Assembly (NCBI RefSeq): GCF_029023865.1
Contig: NZ_CP118969.1
Location: forward strand, 1,674,001 to 1,738,000
Source: Lactococcus lactis
GTDB taxonomy: Bacteria; Bacillota; Bacilli; Lactobacillales; Streptococcaceae
Length of the DNA: 64,000 nt
Direction: 5' to 3'
Under the pieces are notes generated by a model. It was not told the origin of the DNA. It saw nothing but the letters and a program-made list of their open reading frames with translations, and searched no databases. Every line of letters begins with the position of its first letter. The first letter of the stretch is position 1. Positions 46,561 through 56,387 of the stretch are shown in pieces. Made by a program: the position numbers and the translations under genes.

Positions 46561-46662
46561 TTTTCCCTCTCTTTTTAATAAACAAATAATCCTTAACTAT
46601 TAAACAATTAAATTATAGCAAATATTTCAGACAATTCAAAGTCGATTTGACTGCCTTTATGT

Positions 46663-46688
46663 ACAAAAAAAGACCCAGCGGGTCTTTT
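46663..46688 (-). terminator. rpsA terminator
   Basis: Minus strand AAAAGACCC-GCT-GGGTCTTTT followed by more T. Confidence 0.9.
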
Positions 46689-46710
46689 AGAGGATATTTT
46701 TGAATTTTTC

Positions 46711-47937
46711 TTACAAATCGTTAATATCGAAGTCTTCACCGAGGAAATCAGCAAGTGAGAAGCCTTCTTGTGTTTCAGGCAAATCGTATGAAGGTTTAGC
46801 TGCTTTACGTGGTGCGCGTGGTTTGCGATCACGTTTTTCACCGTCGTTGTCGTTGTTACGAGCTGGACGAGCTGGAGCTTCTTCAAGCGCTTTGATTGAA
46901 AGTGAGATACGTTCTTCAGCAGGTTTCACGTCAAGAACTTTTACGTTCACAACTTGACCAACTTTAAGAACATCTTTTGGATTTTCAACACGTTCCCATG
47001 AAATTTGTGAAACGTGAACAAGTCCTTCAACACCTGGATAAAGTTCAACAAAGGCACCGAAGTCTGTCAAACGTTTAACAGTTCCTTCAACAGTTGATCC
47101 AACTGGTGCTTTTTCTTCAACTTGTTCCCATGGTCCAGGTTGTGTAGCTTTAAGTGAAAGTGAAAGACGTCCAGCTTCTGGGTCGAGTTTCAAAATCTTA
47201 ACGTTAACAACATCGCCAGGTTTTACTGCGTCTGATGGACGTTTGATACGGCTATGTGAAAGTTCAGAAACGTGAACCAATCCGTCGATACCACCAAGGT
47301 CAACGAATGCACCGAAGTTAGTTACGCGTGAAACTGTACCTTCAACGATATCGCCTTCTTGAAGTTGTGCAAAAGCTTCTTTACGCATTTCGATTGCTTC
47401 AGCTTCAACAACTGCACGACGGCTAAGGATGAAGCGGTTTTCTGAAGCGTTAACTTCGATAATTTTAGCTTCGATTTCTTCGCCAACAAATTTCTTAGTA
47501 TCTTTAACAAAGTAAGTGTCAATCATAGATGCAGGGATAAATCCACGAACACCGTTATAGTCTACTGAAAGTCCGCCTTTAACGTCTTTAGTAACTTTAA
47601 CTGTTACGATTTCGCCTTCTTTGCCTTCCAATTGAGTCCAAGCTTTACGAGCTTCAAGACGTTTCAATGAAAGGAGATATACGTTTGCACCTTCGGCTTC
47701 TTTACCAACGATTTGTTTGATAACAAGCAAATCAAGAACATCTCCAGGTTTAACGAATGTATTGATATCAGCATCTTTATCGTTAGTGATTTCGCGAAGT
47801 GTAAGGACACCCTCAACACCAGTTCCTACGATGGCAACAGTTGCTTGCCCGTTTTCAACTGAAAGGATTTCACCCTTAACGACGTCACGTACTTTAACGT
47901 CTTCAACGCTGTTTAATAATGTTTCAAATTCGTTCAT
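46711..47937 (-). CDS. rpsA: 30S ribosomal protein S1
   Basis: A 408-residue S1 with four OB-fold S1 domains starting at about residues 15, 100, 190 and 275, each with the GTVSRVTNFGAFVDLGGIDG or GTVKRLTDFGAFVEL pattern, and an Arg/Asp-rich linker (KRDRKPRAPRKAAK) before a C-terminal tail. The start is MNEFETLLN; the only GGAGG lies 14 nt upstream with a run of eight T between, an unusually long distance. TATAAT (see the promoter entry) suggests a leader of about 45 nt. S1 often controls its own mRNA. Confidence 0.96.
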   Translation of the reverse strand: MNEFETLLNSVEDVKVRDVVKGEILSVENGQATVAIVGTGVEGVLTLREITNDKDADINTFVKPGDVLDLLVIKQIVGKEAEGANVYLLSLKRLEARKAWTQLEGKEGEIVTVKVTKDVKGGLSVDYNGVRGFIPASMIDTYFVKDTKKFVGEEIEAKIIEVNASENRFILSRRAVVEAEAIEMRKEAFAQLQEGDIVEGTVSRVTNFGAFVDLGGIDGLVHVSELSHSRIKRPSDAVKPGDVVNVKILKLDPEAGRLSLSLKATQPGPWEQVEEKAPVGSTVEGTVKRLTDFGAFVELYPGVEGLVHVSQISWERVENPKDVLKVGQVVNVKVLDVKPAEERISLSIKALEEAPARPARNNDNDGEKRDRKPRAPRKAAKPSYDLPETQEGFSLADFLGEDFDINDL

Positions 47938-47988
47938 TTGTAAAAAAAATTCCTCCAACAATTTGGCTGGTACACAGCCTTACAAAAC

Positions 47989-47997
47989 ATTATACCA
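47989..47997 (-). promoter_or_regulatory. rpsA promoter (extended -10)
   Basis: Minus strand TGGTATAAT about 50 nt before the ATG; no clear -35. Confidence 0.55.
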
Positions 47998-48111
47998 TAA
48001 AAAATCGCTTAGGGAAAGCTTTTTTCTTGATTTATATTAAAAAAGTTATAAGTATTTTATTATGTACAGAAATATTATCGACAAGTTATGAAAACCGTTT
48101 CTTTTTTTGTT

Positions 48112-48140
48112 CAAAAAAACCTGTCAAAACTTTGACAGGT
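48112..48140 (-). terminator. mnmA terminator
   Basis: Minus strand ACCTGTCAAA-GT-TTTGACAGGT followed by seven T. Confidence 0.85.
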
Positions 48141-48147
48141 CAATATT

Positions 48148-49365
<1,218 letters not shown>

Positions 49366-49414
49366 CTAGACGATTTCGTCAGTAAATTTTTTCTTTTCAA
49401 GTTAGACAAAATAT

Positions 49415-49457
49415 CAGTTGAAGGCTGACTTTTGTAAATGTTGCAGTTGAAGGCTGA
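49415..49457. repeat. 14-bp direct repeats upstream of mnmA
   Basis: CAGTTGAAGGCTGA at 49415-49428 and 49444-49457, 29 bp apart, in the divergent gap between mnmA and the GalT-like gene. Function unknown; may be an operator or a chance duplication. Confidence 0.75.
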
Positions 49458-49538
49458 ACATTAATAGGTAACTGGAATATTATAACACATTGCCTAAGTA
49501 AAAACTAGCCTTTGAATAAAAAAAGTAGTCAAAAAAAG

Positions 49539-49547
49539 TGGTATAAT
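49539..49547 (+). promoter_or_regulatory. extended -10 of the GalT-like gene, predicted leaderless start
   Basis: TGGTATAAT followed by GTCATA and then ATG at 49554. Confidence 0.65.
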
Positions 49548-49553
49548 GTCATA

Positions 49554-50339
49554 ATGATTAAACATAGTGAAAATCCTTTAGTTTTCAATACAGCTATTGG
49601 AACAAAAAAACGTAATGAAACAGTTGTACCTAAGGAAGTTCTTTGTCCTTTTTGTGATGTGGAAAATCTGACAGGTATTTTAAAAACTTCTGACCATAAA
49701 ATTTGGTTAAAAAATAAATTTCCAACACTTAAAAATTCAATGATGACTGTGATTATTGAGTCTGATGAACATCTAGGTGATATTTCTACTTATGGTGTGG
49801 AAGAAAATCGTGAGGTTTTTTCTTTTGCTTTTGAATGTTGGGATGAAATGATTCAATCTGGCAAATATCAATCCGTTTTGATGTTCAAAAATTTTGGACC
49901 TCGCTCTGGTGGAACATTGCGCCACCCTCATTTGCAAGTCGTTGGCTTAGAAGAAACTGACGGCTATGCTCAAATTGCAAAAGAAAATTTTGAAGGAGTC
50001 GAAATCAGAAAGAACGGTCTGACTGTCACTTTGTCTACCCGACCTATTATGGGCTTTGTGGAATTTAATGTTATTATTTCTGAACTTGAAAATGTTGAAA
50101 AATTGGCTGACAATGTTCACGGGATTACCTCTTATTTAATGACAGACTATATGAATGGGCGTTGTGATTCTTATAATCTCTTTTTCCATCATTTCGATGA
50201 TAAATATATTTGTAAAATTGTTCCTCGCTTTATTACTTCTCCTTATTTTATTGGTTATAAAATCCCGCAAGTCAATGGAATTGAAGCATTAGAAGGAATT
50301 GCTGACGAGATTAGAAATCGTTTAGATAAAAAGTACTGA
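49554..50339 (+). CDS. GalT/HIT-like protein (DUF4931 type)
   Basis: A 261-residue protein related to galactose-1-phosphate uridylyltransferase. It has a CPFC zinc motif (VLCPFCDVEN), and a HIT-like active site GTLRHPHLQVVG in the order expected of GalT, but lacks the rest of the GalT sequence and has no galactose genes nearby. It matches the DUF4931 group of unknown function. The start MIKHSEN is 6 nt behind TATAAT without a ribosome site; a longer frame begins 14 codons earlier. Its stop codon lies in a terminator stem. Confidence 0.8.
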   Translation: MIKHSENPLVFNTAIGTKKRNETVVPKEVLCPFCDVENLTGILKTSDHKIWLKNKFPTLKNSMMTVIIESDEHLGDISTYGVEENREVFSFAFECWDEMIQSGKYQSVLMFKNFGPRSGGTLRHPHLQVVGLEETDGYAQIAKENFEGVEIRKNGLTVTLSTRPIMGFVEFNVIISELENVEKLADNVHGITSYLMTDYMNGRCDSYNLFFHHFDDKYICKIVPRFITSPYFIGYKIPQVNGIEALEGIADEIRNRLDKKY

Positions 50340-50360
50340 CAGGTTTGTCAGTATTTTTTT
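50334..50360 (+). terminator. terminator made of the repeat word
   Basis: TACTGACA-GGTT-TGTCAGTA followed by seven T. The stem includes the TGA stop of the GalT-like gene, and its arms are the same ACTGACA word that is repeated elsewhere. Confidence 0.85.
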
Positions 50361-50394
50361 AATACACTTAATATAAGTTTGATTTTTGTATCTT

Positions 50395-50403
50395 TGGTAT
50401 AAT
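50395..50403 (+). promoter_or_regulatory. extended -10 of the YfhO-like gene, predicted leaderless start
   Basis: TGGTATAAT followed by AGAAAT and then ATG at 50410. Confidence 0.65.
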
Positions 50404-50409
50404 AGAAAT

Positions 50410-53061
50410 ATGAAATTTATCAAGAAAAATAAATGGGCACTTCTTGCAAGTTTTTTTATTCCATTATTATTAATGGTTATCGTTCTTGCAATGACTGGGA
50501 TTTATTGGGGGAGTTCACGGTCAATTTTGGCTGGGGATGCATATCATCAGTATGTCGCCATTCATTCTCTCTATCGTAATATTTTACATTCGGGCGGTTC
50601 TTCTGGTTTCTTATATACTTTTACCAGTGGTCTCGGCCTCAATCTTTATGCTTTTTCAGCTTACTACATGGGAAGTTTTCTCATGCCACTTACATTTTTC
50701 TTTGATGTAAAATCAATGCCTGATGCTTTATATTTACTGACCATACTAAAATTTGGCTTGATTGGTCTATCAGCATTTGTCAGTTTCAAAAACTTGTATC
50801 AAAAGCTTTCTAAATTGATTGTTTTGTCAATAAGTACAGCTTTCGCACTGATGAGTTTTTTAACCTCACAGCTTGAAATTACGATGTGGTTAGATGTTTT
50901 CATTCTCTTGCCTCTAATTATTTGGGGACTTCATCGCTTAATGAATGAACGAAAACGCTGGCTTTATTTCGTTAGTTTATTGATTCTATTTATCCAAAAT
51001 TATTATTTTGGCTTTATGGTGGCTATTTTCTTAGTGCTCTATTTCTTGGCACGGATGACTTACGAAAAATGGTCTTGGACAAAAGTGCTTGATTTTGTGG
51101 TTTCTTCTGCTTTAGCTGGTCTGTCCAGCCTAATCATGCTCTTACCCATGTATCTTGATTTGAAGTATAATAATTCCGATGCTCTTTCAACTTTGTCAGG
51201 TGTCTTTACAGAAAATTCTCATCTTTTTGACCTTTTCGCTAAGAATTTTGTTGGCACTTATGATACTACTCAATTCAATGCCATTCCAATGATTTATGTT
51301 GGAATGATGCCTTTAGCTTTGGCTATTCTCTTCTTTTTCACTAAAAGTATTCGTCTCAGAAGTAAATTTGCCTTTCTAGGAATCATTGCTTTCTTTGTTG
51401 CTTCATTTTATCTTCAAGCTTTAGATTTACTATGGCAAGGGATGCATTCACCAAATATGTTCTTGCACCGCTATGCTTTCTTATTTAGTTTGCTTCTTGT
51501 TTTAATGGCTTTGGAAACTCTATCTCGCTGGGAGGAAATAAAGACTTGGCATATTTTGACTATTAGTCTTTTTCTAATTACAGGTTTTCTTGCTACTTTA
51601 ATTTTTGGACACTATAAATATATAATGACTTCTCAAGTTATGTTGACTTTCTTGTTTGGTCTTGCTTATTTAATCTTGTCTATTAATTCTGTTAGGAAAT
51701 GGATTTCAGCTCACCTATTTGTCATTATTCTCTTTGTTTTCATGACTGTTGAAGCTGGTGTTAATGCCCTTTATCAGGTTCAAGGAATACAAAAAGAGTG
51801 GAATTTTGCTAGTCGTGATTACTATAATACCCAAGTGAATTCTATAGAACCGATTGCCAATAAGGTGAATGAGCTTACTGGTTCTGGTTTTGCCAGAATG
51901 GATAACACTGTTCCTGATACAGCAAATGATGGCATGAAGTACAATTTTAATGCACTTTCCCAATTTTCATCTGTTCGTAACAGCAACGCCAGTTCAATCA
52001 TGCGTCAATTAGGTTTTCACACTGACAGTACTTATTTGAATTTACGTTATCCTGGGAATACATTACTGATGGATTCGATTTTTGGAATTAAATATAATAT
52101 AAGCCAAGCTCAACCTCCAAAATTTGGATTTTCACCAGTTTCCAATGCTCTCAGTAATTTGAGCAAAAACTCAAATGCGATGGGTCTTGGTGTCTTCGTT
52201 CCCAATGGATTTGAAGATGCTAAATTCACTGATAAAGCTCAAGCTAGCAGCTTTATTAATAATCAAACAGCTTTAGTTAACGCTTTGACAAAATCGAAAA
52301 CTACATTCTTTACTCCATTTTACACGACCAGTGAAGAAACTGCTGATAAAATCACGGGTGCTGGCAATTCTGTTACTCTGACTCGGCCAAAAACTTCTAC
52401 AGCTACTGATGTTTCAGTCACCTACGGAATTACCGTGGCGGCAAATAGTCAAATTTATTTATCTGTTCCCAATATTACTTATCTAAATAGTAATGCTGAG
52501 AATACATTGATTACTATTTCTGATGTTTCCAATCCAAAAATGACACGCTCTCTCAATAGTTATTACGTTGGTACAAATGATACTGGCTCCTTCTTGAATT
52601 TAGGAAGTTTCAGTAAGGAAACTAATCTAAAAGTGACCTTAGCATTTCCGGAAAATTCACAAGTTACTTTTGATACCACTTCATTCTGGCGTCTGGACAC
52701 TGAAGCTTATCAAAAAGAAATGGCACTTCTAAAATCTCGTAGTCCTAAAACAGAAATGATTAAAAACGGGGTTCGCATGACTTATACGGAAAAAGAAAAG
52801 GGCGATATTTTCTTGACAATTCCTTATGATAAAGGCTGGTCAGCAAAAGTTGATGGAAAAAAAGTGGCTGTCAGTAAAGCTCAATCTGGTTTTATGAAAG
52901 TTAGCGTTCCTGCTGGCAGTCATCGTCTTGAACTAAAATTCTTCCCTAATGGACTAAAAGAAGGAATCATTTGCTTTATTTTAGGAATTCTGTTATTTAT
53001 TGGTTACAACTATTTTACTAATAAACCTAAAAAATCTGGAGGAACAAAAAATGAAAGCTAA
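50410..53061 (+). CDS. YfhO-family membrane protein (GT-C glycosyltransferase-like)
   Basis: An 883-residue protein with about a dozen helices in the first 480 residues, a large extracellular domain (about 490-850) and a last helix (about 855-875). The N-terminus has SSRSILAGDAYHQYVAIHSLY and GLNLYAFSAYYMGS, which are typical of the YfhO group that glycosylates teichoic acids with undecaprenyl-linked sugars. The target here is inferred. The start MKFIKKNK is 6 nt after TATAAT with no ribosome site. It overlaps the next gene by 11 bp. Confidence 0.85.
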   Translation: MKFIKKNKWALLASFFIPLLLMVIVLAMTGIYWGSSRSILAGDAYHQYVAIHSLYRNILHSGGSSGFLYTFTSGLGLNLYAFSAYYMGSFLMPLTFFFDVKSMPDALYLLTILKFGLIGLSAFVSFKNLYQKLSKLIVLSISTAFALMSFLTSQLEITMWLDVFILLPLIIWGLHRLMNERKRWLYFVSLLILFIQNYYFGFMVAIFLVLYFLARMTYEKWSWTKVLDFVVSSALAGLSSLIMLLPMYLDLKYNNSDALSTLSGVFTENSHLFDLFAKNFVGTYDTTQFNAIPMIYVGMMPLALAILFFFTKSIRLRSKFAFLGIIAFFVASFYLQALDLLWQGMHSPNMFLHRYAFLFSLLLVLMALETLSRWEEIKTWHILTISLFLITGFLATLIFGHYKYIMTSQVMLTFLFGLAYLILSINSVRKWISAHLFVIILFVFMTVEAGVNALYQVQGIQKEWNFASRDYYNTQVNSIEPIANKVNELTGSGFARMDNTVPDTANDGMKYNFNALSQFSSVRNSNASSIMRQLGFHTDSTYLNLRYPGNTLLMDSIFGIKYNISQAQPPKFGFSPVSNALSNLSKNSNAMGLGVFVPNGFEDAKFTDKAQASSFINNQTALVNALTKSKTTFFTPFYTTSEETADKITGAGNSVTLTRPKTSTATDVSVTYGITVAANSQIYLSVPNITYLNSNAENTLITISDVSNPKMTRSLNSYYVGTNDTGSFLNLGSFSKETNLKVTLAFPENSQVTFDTTSFWRLDTEAYQKEMALLKSRSPKTEMIKNGVRMTYTEKEKGDIFLTIPYDKGWSAKVDGKKVAVSKAQSGFMKVSVPAGSHRLELKFFPNGLKEGIICFILGILLFIGYNYFTNKPKKSGGTKNES

Positions 53062-53194
53062 ATCAATTGTCCCCTTTACGCTCGGAATCCTAGTTGCTGT
53101 CAGCATCCCTGTTTCCTATTCTTTAAAGACCAAACATTTTGAAGTCAATTTCAAAAAAGGTGGCTTGCTTGACCCAGAATTGTATAAAAAATAA
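53051..53194 (+). CDS. 47-residue membrane-anchored protein
   Basis: Starts MKAKSIVPFTLGILVAVSIP with GGAGG seven bases before the ATG, inside the end of the YfhO-like gene. One helix near the N-terminus and a soluble tail of about 25 residues (KTKHFEVNFKKGGLLDPELYKK). The coupling suggests a partner for the YfhO-like protein. No family is recognised; homologues in other lactococci would be decisive. Confidence 0.65.
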   Translation: MKAKSIVPFTLGILVAVSIPVSYSLKTKHFEVNFKKGGLLDPELYKK

Positions 53195-53235
53195 GGCAGA
53201 TTGTCTTTAAAAAATTCTGTCAGTAAATTCTAAAC

Positions 53236-53263
53236 AAAAAACGTTGATTATTCAACGTTTTTT
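53236..53263. terminator. bidirectional terminator between the YfhO unit and copA
   Basis: AAAAAACGTTGA-TTAT-TCAACGTTTTTT, overlapping the stop codon of copA and serving both convergent units. Confidence 0.9.
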
Positions 53264-55410
53264 ATTTTTGTTTTTGTCAAAAGTAAGGAATTCAAAATAA
53301 CAGAAACTGATGATAAACTCATTGCTGCTGCAGCGAGCATTGGATTGAGTAATCCAAAAGCTGCAAGCGGAATGCCAATGACATTATAAACGAAAGCCCA
53401 AAAATAATTTTGCTTAATTTTGGAAATTGTTTTTTTAGCTACTTCAAAGAAAGTGGAAATTTTATGAAGCTGACCGCTAGTAACAGTCACATCACCAGCT
53501 TCCATAGCTATATCTGACCCAGTTGCCATTGCCAGCCCGACGGTTGCTGACGCTAAAGCAATAGCATCATTGATTCCATCACCAACCATCATTGAATTTG
53601 AGCTATTTTGCACAATTTCTGCTTTTTCTTCAGGTCTTAAACCACTTTTAACTTCATCTAAATGAACAAGTTTTTGAATTTTTGCTGCCGAATTTTGATT
53701 ATCTCCTGTCAACATAACAGTCTTTAGACCACGTTTTTGCAAGGTCTGAATTGTCTTAAGCGCATCATCTTTGAGACTTGAACTAAAAACAGCCATCGCT
53801 AATAATTTTTCTTTATTTGCCAAATAAATGACCGTATCATCTGTTTCTGGGACTGACAGGTTTAAGTCTGTCATTAATTTATCATTGCCCGCAAAATATT
53901 CCTGACCATTAATTTTAGCAGAAAGTCCACGACCCGCAAGTTCTGATAAATCTGTCAGTTCATATAAATCACCTTGAAATTTAAGAGATTTAGCCAAAGG
54001 GTGATTAGAGTGAGCTTCTAGACTAGCCAATAATTTAAACTTATCACTTGCTAGTTTTTCTTCAATAGAATTAAAGCTGTCAGTAACTTTTTCACTTTCT
54101 GTCAGCAATTTAAAATCTGTCAGTTCAAATTCACCTGTTGTAATTGTCCCAGTTTTATCAAAAAATACTGTTTTAACTAATCCGGCAAGTTCCAAAGCAT
54201 TGGCATTTTTAATCAACAAACCATTTTTAGCAGCCAAACCAGTCCCAGAAATAATGGCAGTTGGTGTAGCTAAACCAAGCGCACAAGGACAAGCAATGAC
54301 CAAAACTGCTACTGAATGCATGATTGCTGTCAGTAAAATTCCACTGACAGCCCAAGTCGCAATGAAAGTTATCAGAGCAATAACTAACACAACTGGCACA
54401 AAAATCCCTGAAATCTTGTCAGCTAATTTTTGAATGTTTGGTTTTGAGCCTTGTGCTTCACTCATCATTTCAACCATTCTTGAAATTGTTGAATCATTTA
54501 AATCATGAACAACAACCGCTTTAACTTCACCATCTAAATTAATTGTTCCTTCAAAAATGACTTCATCATCCATTTTTACAACAGGTAAGGCTTCACCTGT
54601 CAAAATAGATTCATCAAAAGATGCTTTGCCAGAAAGAATCATCGCATCCAAAGGCACTTTCTCTCCTGGCAAAATGCGAATCACTTGTCCCATTTGAACT
54701 TCTTCAATCGCTAAATCAGTCGATTCCGTATGAACAAAAGTTGCTCGACTAGACATTAATCCAGTAATTGCTTGCGTTGTTTTCTCTTTTGCATTATGTT
54801 CTAAAAGTTTACCCATGACCACCAAAGTGATAATTACCATCGATGATTCAAAATTCAAAGCATTCGCTTGGCTCATAAAAACAGCCAAAATCAAACTCGA
54901 AAAGTAAGCAACCGAAGTTCCTAAAGCCACTAAAACATCCATATTTGCCGATTTATTTCGCAAAGCATGATAAGCGCCAACATAAAAGCGCCAACCAATA
55001 ACGAATTGTACTGGAGTTGCCAAAATCAATTGTACGATTGGTTCATGTAAAAACATGACCCAATTTGCATGTACTCCGAAGATATCAGCAAACATTGCAA
55101 CTACTAAAGGTAAAGTCAAAATTAAAGCAATCCAAAAAGACAAAGCCAAATTTCTTGCTTTTTTTGCAGCTTGACGTGCAATTTTTTCCTGATGAGCTTT
55201 GTCATTAACAATGGCTCCATAACCCGCTTTTTCCACTAAGTTAATAATTTCTTGGTCAGAAATATTATCGTCAGCAACAATTTTGGCTTTCTCAGTCGCC
55301 AAATTTACCGTTGCTTCCATAATTTTATCTGACTGATTCAATGTTTTTGAAACTGTATTTACACAATTTGCACAGGTCATTCCTGTAATTACAAATGATT
55401 GACTCCGCAT
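53248..55410 (-). CDS. copA: copper-transporting P-type ATPase CopA
   Basis: A 720-residue P1B-1 ATPase with one heavy-metal domain (GMTCANCVNTV), helices, metal site CPC (IACPCALGLATPTA), phosphorylation DKTGTITTG, TGEA (ILTGEALPV), the HP motif (SNHPLAKSL) and GDGINDAIAL. It exports Cu(I), receiving it from CopZ. AGAGGT precedes the ATG. It has its own cop-box promoter after the copRZ terminator. Several TGTCAGT words lie inside the gene. Confidence 0.97.
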   Translation of the reverse strand: MRSQSFVITGMTCANCVNTVSKTLNQSDKIMEATVNLATEKAKIVADDNISDQEIINLVEKAGYGAIVNDKAHQEKIARQAAKKARNLALSFWIALILTLPLVVAMFADIFGVHANWVMFLHEPIVQLILATPVQFVIGWRFYVGAYHALRNKSANMDVLVALGTSVAYFSSLILAVFMSQANALNFESSMVIITLVVMGKLLEHNAKEKTTQAITGLMSSRATFVHTESTDLAIEEVQMGQVIRILPGEKVPLDAMILSGKASFDESILTGEALPVVKMDDEVIFEGTINLDGEVKAVVVHDLNDSTISRMVEMMSEAQGSKPNIQKLADKISGIFVPVVLVIALITFIATWAVSGILLTAIMHSVAVLVIACPCALGLATPTAIISGTGLAAKNGLLIKNANALELAGLVKTVFFDKTGTITTGEFELTDFKLLTESEKVTDSFNSIEEKLASDKFKLLASLEAHSNHPLAKSLKFQGDLYELTDLSELAGRGLSAKINGQEYFAGNDKLMTDLNLSVPETDDTVIYLANKEKLLAMAVFSSSLKDDALKTIQTLQKRGLKTVMLTGDNQNSAAKIQKLVHLDEVKSGLRPEEKAEIVQNSSNSMMVGDGINDAIALASATVGLAMATGSDIAMEAGDVTVTSGQLHKISTFFEVAKKTISKIKQNYFWAFVYNVIGIPLAAFGLLNPMLAAAAMSLSSVSVILNSLLLTKTKIKNVE

Positions 55411-55442
55411 TTTTACCTCTTCTATATTTTATCTCTAAATAT

Positions 55443-55471
55443 AGTTTACAACTGTAAACGAAAAAAGTCAA
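55443..55471 (-). promoter_or_regulatory. copA promoter with cop box
   Basis: Minus strand TTGACT (55466-55471), 17 bp, TAAACT (55443-55448). The box GTTTACAACTGTAAAC (55444-55459) contains TACAnnTGTA and overlaps the -10. Confidence 0.9.
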
Positions 55472-55505
55472 GAAAAAATCATCTCCATTTGGGGAATGAA
55501 GATGA
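55472..55505 (-). terminator. terminator between copZ and copA
   Basis: Minus strand TCATCTTCATT-CCCCA-AATGGAGATGA followed by six T. It comes just before the -35 of the copA promoter. Confidence 0.85.
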
Positions 55506-55595
55506 CCTGTTATTATTTAGTAAAACAATATTTGGGGTTTGCTTTACCAATTTCATTCTAGCAAATTTAAATTCAATTCACAAACGAAGTGTTTT

Positions 55596-55796
55596 TTAAA
55601 TTACTTTATAACCAGCCTCTGCAACGGCAACAGCCATTTTATCCATATCTGCTGGGGCAGAAAATTTAACTAGTGCTTCATTTTTTTTCAAAGAGACTTT
55701 CGCTTTTTCAACACCCTCAATAGCTTCCAAAGCATTTGTCACATGCATTACACAGTGGTCACAAGTCATTCCCTCAATTTTTAAAGTTTCTTTCAT
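55596..55796 (-). CDS. copZ: copper chaperone CopZ
   Basis: A 66-residue ferredoxin-like metallochaperone with the copper motif GMTCDHCVMHV (CxxC). It carries Cu(I) to CopA and to CopR. AAGGAG precedes the ATG. It follows copR by 15 bp in one transcript. Confidence 0.97.
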   Translation of the reverse strand: MKETLKIEGMTCDHCVMHVTNALEAIEGVEKAKVSLKKNEALVKFSAPADMDKMAVAVAEAGYKVI

Positions 55797-55811
55797 TTTA
55801 TATTCTCCTTT

Positions 55812-56267
55812 TTAAGCAGAAATCTGCTCATGTTCATGTTTGCAAGCACAAAGTCCACTTGTTTCTAAGCAATTACAATGTTTTTGTCCTACCACTTCTT
55901 TGGCATTAAGTGATTCTTGCAAAAGTTCAATATCCTTTGCCGTCAAAGTCGATTTTTCAATCATCTCTTGCAAAACATTGACATGTTTCGTTTCACAAAC
56001 TTTTTGGATTAGACCATCGGCCATTAAATTAATAGCCGTACATTCTTCCATCAATGGACGATAAACAAATTTTCTTCCTTCTTTTTCGGTAGAAAGCATT
56101 TCTTTTTTTACCAGTCGACCAAGTAAAGTCTTAACAGTGGCCAATGACCATTCTAATTCTTGGGGGATTTGCGCATAAATTTCATCAACTCGCGCTTCTC
56201 CCAGAGACCAAATTACACGCATAACGATTAATTCGGCATTTGATACATTAAATTCTACTTCGTTCAT
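55812..56267 (-). CDS. copR: copper-responsive repressor CopR (CopY/BlaI family)
   Basis: A 151-residue repressor with an N-terminal winged helix of the MecI/BlaI type (NVSNAELIVMRVIWSLGEARVDEIY, WSLATVKTLLGRLVKK) and a C-terminal metal hook of two CxC pairs six residues apart (CNCLETSGLCAC). Copper binding releases it from cop boxes. AAAGGAG precedes the ATG. Its own promoter carries a cop box, so it is autoregulated. Confidence 0.96.
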   Translation of the reverse strand: MNEVEFNVSNAELIVMRVIWSLGEARVDEIYAQIPQELEWSLATVKTLLGRLVKKEMLSTEKEGRKFVYRPLMEECTAINLMADGLIQKVCETKHVNVLQEMIEKSTLTAKDIELLQESLNAKEVVGQKHCNCLETSGLCACKHEHEQISA

Positions 56268-56301
56268 TTTTTCTCCTTTCCCTATTCATTTTCATAAGAT
56301 A

Positions 56302-56330
56302 AGTTTACACGTGTAAACACTAAAAGTCAA
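56302..56330 (-). promoter_or_regulatory. copR promoter with cop box
   Basis: Minus strand TTGACT (56325-56330), 17 bp, TAAACT (56302-56307). The palindrome GTTTACACGTGTAAAC (56303-56318) overlaps the -10. Confidence 0.92.
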
Positions 56331-56341
56331 GTATTCAACCT

Positions 56342-56374
56342 AAAAAATAAAATTCGAATTTTATCATTCGAATT
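56342..56374 (-). terminator. sdaBA terminator
   Basis: Minus strand AATTCGAAT-6 nt-ATTCGAATT followed by TTATTTTTT. Confidence 0.8.
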
Positions 56375-56387
56375 CTTAAGTTTAATC

